Below, piece by piece: positions 34,513-41,941 of a DNA stretch of 42,460 bases. Source of the stretch: Candidatus Omnitrophota bacterium (GTDB lineage: Bacteria > Omnitrophota > Gorgyraeia > Tantalellales > Tantalellaceae); assembly GCA_015231405.1 (NCBI GenBank), contig JADGBR010000012.1, positions 41,606 to 84,065 on the forward strand, written 5' to 3'. The stretch's first letter is position 1. Each line of letters starts with the position of its first letter. The notes beneath the pieces are model-generated. The model was not told the origin of the DNA, did no database searches, and saw only the letters and a list, made by a program, of their open reading frames with translations. Position numbers and translations under genes: made by a program.

Positions 34513-35535
34513 ATGGACCCCGCGAAGCTCTTAGAAGAGATCAGTAAGGATTTCGGTCTTTCCCTAGAAAGCTGCAATGATATCAGGCGCCTTGAGGAGA
34601 TCAGGACGGATTACCTGGGAAGAAAAGGGAAGCTCAATCTTGTCCTAAAGGATATCCCGTCGTTCGCCCCCGAAGAGAGAAAAGAGGTCGGGTCCCGCGC
34701 AAACTTATTGAAGGATGATTTCTCGATCCGCCTGGACGCTCTTAAATTCGAGCTCGAGAAAAAACTCAAGAGCGAAACTACCGGGAGCCTGGATGTGACT
34801 TTGCCGGGCGTCGAGCCCGGTATAGGTACGCGCCATCCCCTAACCCTTACCATCAACAGGATATGTGATATTTTCGTTTCCCTCGGGTTTGAAATAGCCG
34901 AGGGGCCCGAGATCGAGAGCGAATTCTATAATTTCGAGGCTTTGAATATCCCACTCGACCATCCCTCGAGGGACGCGTTCGACACGTTTTACGTTAAAGG
35001 CAAATATGTTCTCCGGAGCCATACCTCCAATGTACAGATACGTCTTATGGAAAAAAATGAACCGCCGGTACAGGCTATAATGCCCGGCAGGGTTTACCGC
35101 CCTGACGCCGTCGACGCCTCTCATTCGTTCATGTTCCACCAGGTGGAAGGGCTCCTGGTCTCGGAGACCGTCAGGTTCTCGGACCTTAAAGGCATCCTCA
35201 TGAATTTCTGTAAGAGCATGTTCGGTCCGGATATCAAGATGAGGATGAGGCCGCATTTCTTCCCGTTCACTGAGCCCAGCGTCGAGGTGGATATATCCTG
35301 CGCAAATTGCGCGGGCGTCGGGTGCCGCGTATGTTCCGGGAACGGTTGGCTCGAGATACTCGGAGCCGGCATGGTCAACCCGAAAGTATTCGAGGCTGTG
35401 AAATACGATACTTCCAAATACAGGGGCTTTGCCTTCGGGATGGGAGTCGAGCGCATCGCGATGCTTTTGTACGGGATAGAGGATATAAGGTTGTTTTATG
35501 AGAATGATGTGAGGTTCTTGAGGCAGTTTGCATGA
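34513..35535 (+). CDS. pheS: Phenylalanyl-tRNA synthetase alpha subunit
   Basis: 340 residues, the normal length. The N-terminal coiled coil (LEEIRTDYLGRKGKLNLVLKDI) binds tRNA. The class II core shows HPLTLTINRICDIFVSLGFEIAEGPEIE, the motif 2 region RVYRPDAVDASHSFMFHQVEGLLV, and motif 3 FAFGMGVERIAMLLYGIEDIR. A CANCAGVGCRVC cysteine cluster matches the usual bacterial insertion. With PheT it forms an alpha2beta2 enzyme charging tRNA-Phe. It starts 6 bases after rplT without its own clear ribosome site, so it is probably coupled. A palindromic repeat of about 94 bases separates it from pheT. Confidence 0.96.
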   Translation: MDPAKLLEEISKDFGLSLESCNDIRRLEEIRTDYLGRKGKLNLVLKDIPSFAPEERKEVGSRANLLKDDFSIRLDALKFELEKKLKSETTGSLDVTLPGVEPGIGTRHPLTLTINRICDIFVSLGFEIAEGPEIESEFYNFEALNIPLDHPSRDAFDTFYVKGKYVLRSHTSNVQIRLMEKNEPPVQAIMPGRVYRPDAVDASHSFMFHQVEGLLVSETVRFSDLKGILMNFCKSMFGPDIKMRMRPHFFPFTEPSVEVDISCANCAGVGCRVCSGNGWLEILGAGMVNPKVFEAVKYDTSKYRGFAFGMGVERIAMLLYGIEDIRLFYENDVRFLRQFA

Positions 35536-35559
35536 ATAATATTTGTCAGGTAACAGAGT

Positions 35560-35653
35560 CGTCATTGCGAGGAGTGAGCGACAAAGGAGCGAGCGACGAA
35601 GCAATCTCCGTATATAGAGATTGCTTCGCGGCATTTGGCCGCTCGCAATGACG
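35560..35653. repeat. GTCATTGCGAG palindromic repeat between pheS and pheT
   Basis: GTCATTGCGAG (from 35561) pairs with CTCGCAATGAC near 35642-35652, and GAAGCAATCTC with GAGATTGCTTC inside it. This is a repeat type known from many environmental bacterial genomes. Here it interrupts what is usually a tightly spaced gene pair. Confidence 0.85.
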
Positions 35654-35676
35654 GTAATTGTTTTGGCGCAGTAATA

Positions 35677-37752
35677 ATGAAGCTATCATATAACTGGATA
35701 AAAGATTACCTGGATCTCGCGGCCACACCGGACGAGTTGGCCCGAGCTCTCACTATGTCAGGTTCCGAAGTCGGGTGCGTGGAGGACAAGGACGGGGATA
35801 AGATCATGGAACTCGAGATCACATCCAACCGCCCGGATTGTCTCAATATTATCGGCCTCGCTCGCGAAGCCTCAGCGGTATTTGACATAGATCTTAAGTT
35901 GCCTGATTTCGCCATTCCCAAAAAGGTCCCTTCCTTCGCCAAGGCTTCGGAAGGCAGGCATGGTCCATTGTCCATAGTCCATAGTCCAATAAGTTGCCTG
36001 ATCCAGGATCCCAACTTGTGTCCTTACTACACAGCCCGGGTCATTAGCGGAGTTAAAGTGTTGCCGGGCAGCGGGAAGGTAAAAAAGCTGATCGAGGCGC
36101 TGGGGATGAGGAGCGTCAATAATATCGTCGACATCACGAATTTCTGCCTTATGGAGCTGGGACAGCCTTTGCACGCTTTCGACCTCGATAAGATCGAAGG
36201 CGGAAAAATAATAGTGAGGGTGGCGAAGGAAGGGGAGAAGATCGTCACGATAGACGGCGTAGAGCGGGAGCTTCACGAAGGTATGCTGGTGATAGCCGAC
36301 GCTCAAAAACCGGTGGCCATAGCCGGCGTAATGGGCGGGCTCGGCACTGAAGTGACGGACGCGACGAAGAACATACTTCTCGAAAGCGCTTATTTTAACC
36401 CGCTTTCCGTAAGACGCACCGCGCGGAAACTCGCTATTTCCACCGATTCCAGCTACAGGTTCGAAAGAGGCGTGGATAAGGGGATGATAGTCAATTCTTC
36501 CAATAGGGCCGCGACCATGATGACCGCCGGCGGAGGCGGGATCGGGGCGCTTATCGAGTGCGGTGAATTGAAGGTGAAGCCCGTCGAGATAAATGTCGGG
36601 GTCGGGGCCATGGCCAGGATCCTGGGCGTGCCGCTTGAAGTAGGATCAGTTAAAAAGGTATTTACAAGGCTTGGCATGACTGTCTGTGCCTCTAAGGCCG
36701 ATCAGCTAACGGTCCGGGTCCCGGGTTTCAGGGAAGACATTAAGACCGCGACCGATCTGGGCGAAGAAGCTCTCCGGATATACGGTTATGAAAAGGTCCC
36801 CGCGACAATGCCCGATATTTTTCCGTCTACCGTGAGGAAAGGTCATTCTCGCCTGGTGAAGGAACGGCTCACTGAGCTTCTCGTATCTTCAGGGCTCAGC
36901 GAAATTATTACTTACAGTCTGATCAAAGAGGCGGCCTCGGACAGGTTCAGCGGGATTACGGGCAATAAAGTCTCGCTCATGAACCCGTTGTCTGAAGACC
37001 AGAAGTTCCTCACGCCGCATTTGCTCGACGGCATGCTGAAAGCCGTGTCATTCAACCTTAACCGCAAAACGAAAGACCTGGGACTTTTCGAGATAGGAAA
37101 GATCTATTCGGAGAGGCCGGACGGGTCTTACGACGAGATAGACACTTTATGCCTCGCGTTCACCGGGTCCAGACCAGCGAATGTCGCGGAAGGCGCGAGG
37201 GAATTCGGGTTCTACGACCTTAAAGGCGTTATCGAGAACGTTCTTTCGCGTGTCCGAGTCGAGATAGATCTCGCGGGAAAGGATATGGATTTCCTGTCCG
37301 GCGGGGCGGAGATAAGCCTTAGAGGCAAAGGGCCCGCGGGGTTCATCGGCGAAGTGACGAAAAATATCCTTTCGCAATACGACATCGAGCAAAAAGTTTT
37401 CATTCTACAGATAAGGCTTCAAGACATCTACCGGACAGCGGCGATAAAGAGCGTCCATAATCCAATACCGCGTTTTCCGTTCTCGGAGAGGGATATCTCG
37501 ATACTTTGTCCCGCCGGGACCGAATACGGCTCTGTCCGCGCCTCGATCATGGACCTGGCGGATGACCTTGTCCGTTCGGTGGACTTTTTGGACGTCTATT
37601 CAGGGGATAATATCCCAAAAGGGATGAAAAGCGTCACCATAAGCATCCAATACGGCCTTTCCAGCCGCACGCTCGAGGCCGATGAGATCGAAAAGGCCCA
37701 CCTGAAAGTGAAATCGGCCCTTTCGTCCAGGCTCGGAGTGAGTTTCAGGTAG
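35677..37752 (+). CDS. pheT: Phenylalanyl-tRNA synthetase beta subunit, short form with repeat insertion
   Basis: 691 residues from ATG 35677; an earlier TTG lies inside the repeat. Typical bacterial PheT has about 800 residues. The N-terminal segment (LSYNWIKDYL, TMSGSEV) runs straight into the B1 domain segment MELEITSNRPDCLNIIGLARE, so the EMAP-like tRNA-binding domain normally found between them is absent. The rest is present: B3/B4 editing region, NPLSEDQKFLTPHLLDGML catalytic-like domain, and the C-terminal anticodon-binding domain (FPFSERDISILCP). Residues 85-104 (SFAKASEG followed by a run encoded by CCATAGTCC words) are an in-frame insertion of genomic repeat in a surface linker. Function is presumably retained, since the frame is open and otherwise conserved. 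Confidence 0.94.
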   Translation: MKLSYNWIKDYLDLAATPDELARALTMSGSEVGCVEDKDGDKIMELEITSNRPDCLNIIGLAREASAVFDIDLKLPDFAIPKKVPSFAKASEGRHGPLSIVHSPISCLIQDPNLCPYYTARVISGVKVLPGSGKVKKLIEALGMRSVNNIVDITNFCLMELGQPLHAFDLDKIEGGKIIVRVAKEGEKIVTIDGVERELHEGMLVIADAQKPVAIAGVMGGLGTEVTDATKNILLESAYFNPLSVRRTARKLAISTDSSYRFERGVDKGMIVNSSNRAATMMTAGGGGIGALIECGELKVKPVEINVGVGAMARILGVPLEVGSVKKVFTRLGMTVCASKADQLTVRVPGFREDIKTATDLGEEALRIYGYEKVPATMPDIFPSTVRKGHSRLVKERLTELLVSSGLSEIITYSLIKEAASDRFSGITGNKVSLMNPLSEDQKFLTPHLLDGMLKAVSFNLNRKTKDLGLFEIGKIYSERPDGSYDEIDTLCLAFTGSRPANVAEGAREFGFYDLKGVIENVLSRVRVEIDLAGKDMDFLSGGAEISLRGKGPAGFIGEVTKNILSQYDIEQKVFILQIRLQDIYRTAAIKSVHNPIPRFPFSERDISILCPAGTEYGSVRASIMDLADDLVRSVDFLDVYSGDNIPKGMKSVTISIQYGLSSRTLEADEIEKAHLKVKSALSSRLGVSFR
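35929..35988 (+). repeat. Repeat inserted in frame in pheT
   Basis: The sequence starts with a CCTTCGCCAAGGCTTCGGAAGG palindrome-like unit, then CCATTGTCCATAGTCCATAGTCC. The second part belongs to the same word family as the intergenic hairpins at 16719, 27231 and 28917. Its length (20 codons) keeps the frame. Confidence 0.75.
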
Positions 37753-37776
37753 AAGGGAAGACGGGGCTCCCTGAGA

Positions 37777-39060
37777 ATGAAAAGACCGTTCGGAACATCG
37801 GGTTTTTATTGGATCCTCTCATACGCCGCTCTGGCAATGGCGTCCACTTACTATGAGCCGCAGTCGACGATAGCCCTGACCATTATTCACGCCGGCTTGA
37901 CGGTCTCTCTCGTTATTCTTACGCGTGTGATCGCGCCCGGCCCTGCGGCGATATTAGATATCGGCAACATGGCCGCGCTCATATGGATCTTTTACCACGA
38001 CGCGGGGAGAGGTTTTCCGGTCATCCTTTTTACGCCGCTGATCACGGCGCTCGTTATTATCCGGGCTCATAAAGAGAGGGTGAACCGGCGCATATATGTC
38101 TGGCCGGTATTGCCTGTCCTCTGGGCTTTCGCCGCTTTTAAACTGTCAGGGTGCGCTTACTCCACGGGCCTCACATGCTCTTTTTCCGCTTCATTCATAA
38201 TGCTCTTTGTTTTCCTCGCGGTCAGGCTCAGGGCAAAGTATCCGGCAATAAGATCCATAGACGTCGTACTCTCGTCGTACTCGGGTAATACCGAACATTT
38301 TACGGATATTTTTATCCAAGAAGCACGTGAAAAGGGCGTTAACGTGAGAGTTCACAGGTTTCACAAACACAAGCGTTTTAAGGCCGATCTTACTCAGGAA
38401 AGCCTTGTCGTGGCTTTTCCGGTCATGGGGTGGAAACCGCCATGGCCCTTCCTGACGTATCTGGTCTTAAAGCTTCCGCGGGGACACGGTAAACCGGCTT
38501 TTATCCTGTATACTTCGGCCGGGGGGCCCGAGAACGCCGGGGCATTAACCTGGCTTATCCTCGCGCTGAAAGGTTACCGGCTGATGGGCCTTAACTGGGG
38601 GATGTATCCTCTCAATATGGCGATGTTCCGTTTAGGCCCGAAACGCATCTGGGACCGTCTGGATAGCTTATTACCGGATACAAGAGTTCTGCCGTCACAG
38701 AAGGAATGCGCGCGTGCCTTTATAGAAGGGAGTCCGTCCGGAGCGCCGGTAATATTGAGCCCGACACCGCTTTTTATCATAGGGGCCTTGATCGATAATT
38801 TTCTCGTCGATACCGTCCTCTGTCATAACCACATTTACAGGGACCGCTGCGTGAAATGCGGGCTATGCGCGCGGTATTGCCCTGCCGAACGTCTGCGTAC
38901 AAAAAACGGTTACCCTTATTCCCGGGGAGAATGCGCCCTATGTTTCGGCTGCGTCAATATATGTCCCAACGGCGCCATGCATCTCTGGTGGCTGAGCGAA
39001 TACGGCAACAAGTACAGGCCCCGGTGGTACGATAAAATGATAGCGCGGGCTGAAAGCTGA
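37777..39060 (+). CDS. Membrane-anchored flavodoxin plus 2[4Fe-4S] ferredoxin fusion (EFR1-like)
   Basis: 427 residues. Four or five hydrophobic segments occupy residues 5-150 (SLVILTRVIA, IGNMAALIWIFYHDAG, VWPVLPVLWAFAAFKL, FIMLFVFLAVRL). A flavodoxin-like domain follows with the FMN-binding loop SSYSGNTEHFT and LYTSAGGPEN. The C-terminus is a bacterial ferredoxin domain with two complete clusters: C358, C361, C364, C368 and C386, C389, C392, C396, each followed by proline or asparagine as usual. Such flavodoxin-ferredoxin fusions are called EFR1; their electron donors are seldom known. The membrane region is an addition to the common form. The stop codon lies in an AGCTGAAAGCT repeat arm. 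It begins 24 bases after pheT. Confidence 0.88.
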   Translation: MKRPFGTSGFYWILSYAALAMASTYYEPQSTIALTIIHAGLTVSLVILTRVIAPGPAAILDIGNMAALIWIFYHDAGRGFPVILFTPLITALVIIRAHKERVNRRIYVWPVLPVLWAFAAFKLSGCAYSTGLTCSFSASFIMLFVFLAVRLRAKYPAIRSIDVVLSSYSGNTEHFTDIFIQEAREKGVNVRVHRFHKHKRFKADLTQESLVVAFPVMGWKPPWPFLTYLVLKLPRGHGKPAFILYTSAGGPENAGALTWLILALKGYRLMGLNWGMYPLNMAMFRLGPKRIWDRLDSLLPDTRVLPSQKECARAFIEGSPSGAPVILSPTPLFIIGALIDNFLVDTVLCHNHIYRDRCVKCGLCARYCPAERLRTKNGYPYSRGECALCFGCVNICPNGAMHLWWLSEYGNKYRPRWYDKMIARAES

Positions 39061-39080
39061 AGGCTGACCGCTGAAAGCTA
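39048..39080. repeat. Single arm of the AGCTGAAAGCT family (C)
   Basis: GCTGAAAGCTGAAGGCTGACC and GCTGAAAGCTAA are found without an opposite arm, so no long hairpin can form. It contains the stop codon of the flavodoxin/ferredoxin gene. Confidence 0.6.
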
Positions 39081-39087
39081 ATTCTTA

Positions 39088-39116
39088 TTGCCCCTCTCAG
39101 TCCCCGGTGCTATAAT
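39088..39116 (+). promoter_or_regulatory. Promoter of the 6S RNA
   Basis: TTGCCC at 39088-39093, a 17-base spacer and TATAAT at 39111-39116 preceded by TGC, i.e. also an extended -10. The predicted start is near 39123. Confidence 0.7.
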
Positions 39117-39122
39117 TATGAC

Positions 39123-39312
39123 AAGACTTTCCTGTCTGGTGCGAATGTGGGAAACGAGAAATTGTCTAACGCATTAATATAGGGGATCTAACTTTGGCTG
39201 TCCTCCGGGGCGGTCAAGAGGGTTCCCACCTGGGAAACCGGGCCATTTCTCAACCTGCGAAAACGGCCAGATGGGTCTATTTCGGGGCCGGGGATTACTC
39301 GGCCCTTTTTTT
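39123..39312 (+). ncRNA. ssrS: Probable 6S RNA
   Basis: About 190 nucleotides between a strong promoter and a strong intrinsic terminator with no reading frame. The ends form a closing stem: AGAC (39124-39127) with GTCT (39275-39278) and TCTGG (39135-39139) with CCAGA (39267-39271); GAGAAAT (39156-39162) pairs with ATTTCTC (39245-39251) further in. A small hairpin GGTTCCCA-CC-TGGGAAACC (39221-39239) lies in the 3' strand, as in other 6S RNAs. The RNA would mimic an open promoter and bind the sigma70 RNA polymerase. The neighbours rarA and fau support this, since 6S genes sit next to one or the other in many bacteria. A covariance-model search was not possible here. Confidence 0.65.
39285..39312 (+). 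terminator. Intrinsic terminator of the 6S RNA
   Basis: GGGCCG (39285-39290) pairs with CGGCCC (39300-39305) across a 9-base loop, followed directly by seven T residues. Confidence 0.85.
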
Positions 39313-39338
39313 CAAGGCGGGAAATAACGATAGGATTT

Positions 39339-39436
39339 GTAGGACGTAGGACGTAGGACGTATACAGCAGGAAACTTATATATTCACGTCTATATTCATC
39401 GTACCACGTCCCACGCCCCACATCCCACGTCCTACG
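39339..39436. repeat. GGGACG-word hairpin (family A)
   Basis: GTAGGACGTAGGACGTAGG on the left and CACGTCCCACGCCCCAC, CCCACGTCCTACGG on the right. It lies between the 6S RNA terminator and rarA. Confidence 0.85.
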
Positions 39437-39453
39437 GTAAAGGATCTATAACA

Positions 39454-40758
39454 ATGGACCTATTCGAATCTTCCGAAAAGATTCATGGTAAAGCCCCCTT
39501 GTCGCTCCGGATGTGCCCGGTAACGCTGGACGAGTTCGCGGGGCAGGGGCATATCGTCGGCGAAGGGAAACTTCTCCGAAGGGCTATCGATTCCGATACG
39601 GTCAGTTCTCTTATCTTCGCCGGGCCTCCCGGTACCGGGAAAACGGCGCTCTCTACCGTTATTTCAAAAAAGACGGGCGCCTATTTCATGAAGGCTAACG
39701 CCGTGTCGAGCAATGTTAAAGAGATACGGGAAGTAATGGAGATCGCGAAACGGAACTCCAGGCTTTATGGCAAAAAGACCATACTTCTTCTCGACGAGAT
39801 ACACCGTTTCAACAAGGCTCAGCAGGACGTTCTCATGCCGGCCGTCGAAGAAGGGCTGATAATTCTGATCGGCACGACCACGGAAAACCCTTATTTTTCG
39901 GTCAACGCGGCGCTTCTTTCAAGGAGCCAGGTCTTCGAGTTCAAGGCGCTTTCGAAGGACGACATCAAGGGCGTTCTTAGAAGGGCGCTCGGGGATAAGG
40001 AAAAAGGGTTTCCCGGCGTCAGCGTCGAGGCTTCGGATGAGGCCATAGATCATCTCGCGAAAATATCCGACGGGGACGCACGTAAAGCCCTGAACGCTTT
40101 GGAGCTGGCCGCTATCACCACAAAACCCGGTAAGGCAGGGATGATCCGCATCACTCTCGCCGAGGCTGAGGAATCCATCCAGAAAAAAGCCATAGTTTAC
40201 GACAGGGACGGTGACGGACATTACGATACCATAAGCGCTTATATTAAAAGCATGCGCGGATCCGACCCGGACGCGGCCCTGTACTGGCTGGCCAAAATGA
40301 TACGCGCGGGGGAGGATCCCCGGTTCATCGCTAGAAGGCTCATCATATGCGCTTCCGAGGACGTCGGCAACGCCGATCCTATGGCGCTTGTATTAGCGAA
40401 TTCGGCTTTCCAGGCGGCAGATTTTGTCGGGTTTCCCGAGGCCCGGATCCCGCTCGCCCAAGCTACGATATACGTCGCGACCGCCCCGAAAAGCAACGCT
40501 TCGTATGAGGCCATAGACAACGCGATGAAGGACATATCGGACGAAAGGACCCAGGAAGTCCCCGACCACCTGAAAGACGCCCATTACGACGGCGCCGGAA
40601 AACTCGGCCATGGAGAAGGATACAAGTACGCCCATTCCTACAAGGACCACTATGTTCACCAGGATCATATGCGCGAGAAGAAACAGTATTATTTCCCTAC
40701 GGATATGGGGTATGAGAAGAAGATAAAGGCATGGCTTGAAAGGCTCAGGAACGGTTAG
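39454..40758 (+). CDS. rarA: Replication-associated recombination ATPase RarA (MgsA)
   Basis: 434 residues, the normal length. An AAA+ clamp-loader-like ATPase: Walker A in GPPGTGKTAL, Walker B in LLLDEIHRFNKAQQDVLMPAVEEG, sensor 1 in IGTTTENPYFSVNAALLSRSQVFE, and the sensor 2 helix DGDARKALNALE. The C-terminal tetramerisation region carries the RarA signatures RRLIICASEDVGNADP, YVATAPKSNASYEAI and VPDHLKDAHYDGA. It acts at stalled replication forks. It is preceded by the 6S RNA and a GGGACG-word hairpin; the ribosome site is AAAGGA. Confidence 0.97.
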   Translation: MDLFESSEKIHGKAPLSLRMCPVTLDEFAGQGHIVGEGKLLRRAIDSDTVSSLIFAGPPGTGKTALSTVISKKTGAYFMKANAVSSNVKEIREVMEIAKRNSRLYGKKTILLLDEIHRFNKAQQDVLMPAVEEGLIILIGTTTENPYFSVNAALLSRSQVFEFKALSKDDIKGVLRRALGDKEKGFPGVSVEASDEAIDHLAKISDGDARKALNALELAAITTKPGKAGMIRITLAEAEESIQKKAIVYDRDGDGHYDTISAYIKSMRGSDPDAALYWLAKMIRAGEDPRFIARRLIICASEDVGNADPMALVLANSAFQAADFVGFPEARIPLAQATIYVATAPKSNASYEAIDNAMKDISDERTQEVPDHLKDAHYDGAGKLGHGEGYKYAHSYKDHYVHQDHMREKKQYYFPTDMGYEKKIKAWLERLRNG

Positions 40759-40833
40759 TTACCGTTAAAATTAGCTATTTACACATGGTTAGGGTATATT
40801 TAGAGGCATCGGAATGATTTGACTTTTTGGGCA

Positions 40834-40842
40834 TGGTATAAT
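40834..40842 (+). promoter_or_regulatory. Extended -10 promoter of the NifU-like gene
   Basis: TGGTATAAT is an exact extended -10 box. A TTGACT lies only 12 bases before the TATAAT, too near for a normal -35, so recognition probably relies on the extension. Confidence 0.6.
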
Positions 40843-40888
40843 ATTATATTTCCGATATGGTAAAACGTCATAAAACCAGGAGGGTATC

Positions 40889-41110
40889 GTGAAGGAACAG
40901 GTCATTAAAGCCATAGAAGAGGTTCGCCCCATGCTCAAAAGGGACGGCGGGGACATAGAGTTCGTCGCGTTAGAGGGTAAGGTAGTTAAGGTAAGGCTCA
41001 AGGGAGCCTGTTCGGGGTGTCCGATGAGCCAGATGACGGTGAAGTCGGTGGTTGAGAAGAACATAATGGCGAAAGTTCCCGGTATCGAGAGGGTCGATAC
41101 CGTAAAATAA
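40889..41110 (+). CDS. NifU C-terminal-domain iron-sulfur scaffold protein
   Basis: 73 residues from a GTG start placed by AGGAGG. It matches the stand-alone NifU C-terminal (Nfu) domain over its whole length: AIEEVRPMLKRDGGDIEFVALEG, then the cluster-binding CxxC in GACSGCPMSQMTV, and a closing helix VEKNIMAKVPGIERV. Such proteins carry and transfer Fe-S clusters, useful here to the radical SAM and ferredoxin proteins as well as general metabolism. It has an extended -10 promoter of its own and precedes fau by 46 bases. Confidence 0.93.
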   Translation: MKEQVIKAIEEVRPMLKRDGGDIEFVALEGKVVKVRLKGACSGCPMSQMTVKSVVEKNIMAKVPGIERVDTVK

Positions 41111-41156
41111 AAACGATTTTAATTTCTTATCCCTTTACGGAGGGTTTACATAGATC

Positions 41157-41729
41157 ATGACCGATAAAAATATCGAAATGTTGAAAGAAAATCTCAGAAA
41201 GGAGATGTTCGAGAATTTAAGGGCTCAGGCTCCTTCCTTAAGGGGGGAAAGGAGCGGGAAGATCCAGAAAAAACTTATTTCCGGCGAGGATTTCCAGAAA
41301 GCTAAGACCGTGATGAGCTACGTCGCTATGGCTACCGAAGTAGATACGGGTTACATTAACGCTATGACGCTGGAGATGGGTAAAAGGCTGGTAGTTCCGT
41401 TTATTGAGAGTGAAAGTCAAACCATTGTCGCATCGGAGCTCCGATCTTTGGATAACCTTGTAAGAGGCCCTCTCGGGATATATGTTCCGAAAGACGGTCT
41501 TGACAGTAAGGTTACAGTGGAGGAGATAGATATTATTTTGGTACCGGGAATAGCGTTCGATAGGAATAATGTCAGGCTTGGAAGAGGAAAAGGCTACTAT
41601 GACAGGTTCCTGGCGGGCGTGAGCCTGTTCTTCCCGAAAACCATAGGTTTGGCTTTTCAGTTCCAGATAGTGGATACTATTCCGGCGGATACCCACGATA
41701 TAAAGCTTTCGACCGTTGTATCGGATTAA
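41157..41729 (+). CDS. fau: 5-formyltetrahydrofolate cyclo-ligase
   Basis: 190 residues. It converts 5-formyltetrahydrofolate plus ATP to 5,10-methenyltetrahydrofolate. Diagnostic segments are the N-terminal KTVMSYVAMATEVDT, RLVVPFIE, the LGIYVP loop, and the C-terminal signature VPGIAFDRNNVRLGRGKGYYDRFLA. The gene is also named ygfA; in gamma-proteobacteria it follows the 6S RNA gene and here it lies two genes from the 6S candidate. It is followed by an inverted repeat and then rny. Confidence 0.95.
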   Translation: MTDKNIEMLKENLRKEMFENLRAQAPSLRGERSGKIQKKLISGEDFQKAKTVMSYVAMATEVDTGYINAMTLEMGKRLVVPFIESESQTIVASELRSLDNLVRGPLGIYVPKDGLDSKVTVEEIDIILVPGIAFDRNNVRLGRGKGYYDRFLAGVSLFFPKTIGLAFQFQIVDTIPADTHDIKLSTVVSD

Positions 41730-41780
41730 AGATCGAAAGAGCTCCCTTGTACGGTAGTTTGTGATCACTACCCGAAAAAG

Positions 41781-41841
41781 AATGTTGAATTCAGAAACCA
41801 GTACCCAGAATATCCGTTAATTGTATTCTGGATTCCCAACA
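41781..41841. repeat. Inverted repeat after fau
   Basis: ATGTTGAATTCAGAA (from 41782) pairs imperfectly with the region ending CCAACAT (41841), and CCAGAATA (41805-41812) pairs with TATTCTGG (41824-41831). Same position, after a gene end, as the other hairpins, but a different sequence family. Confidence 0.6.
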
Positions 41842-41941
41842 TCGGAGCAATTGCGATCAATACGATAACTACACCCCGGCTATTTGGACGTTAACTAAAT
41901 AGGTTAGCGGACCGGGCCGGGTTTAAATAAAGGAGGGAGAT

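Noticed and set aside
35635-35676. TTG at 35635 as the pheT start
   Set aside because: It lies inside the GTCATTGCGAG repeat; the family begins MKLSYNW at 35677.
41730-41780. Hairpin GGTAGT / ACTACC after fau as an intrinsic terminator
   Set aside because: The stem is short and is followed by an A-rich run, not T residues, on the plus strand.
985-41841. CRISPR array
   Set aside because: The repeats are word-built inverted hairpins scattered between genes, not direct repeats with regular spacers, and no cas genes are present.
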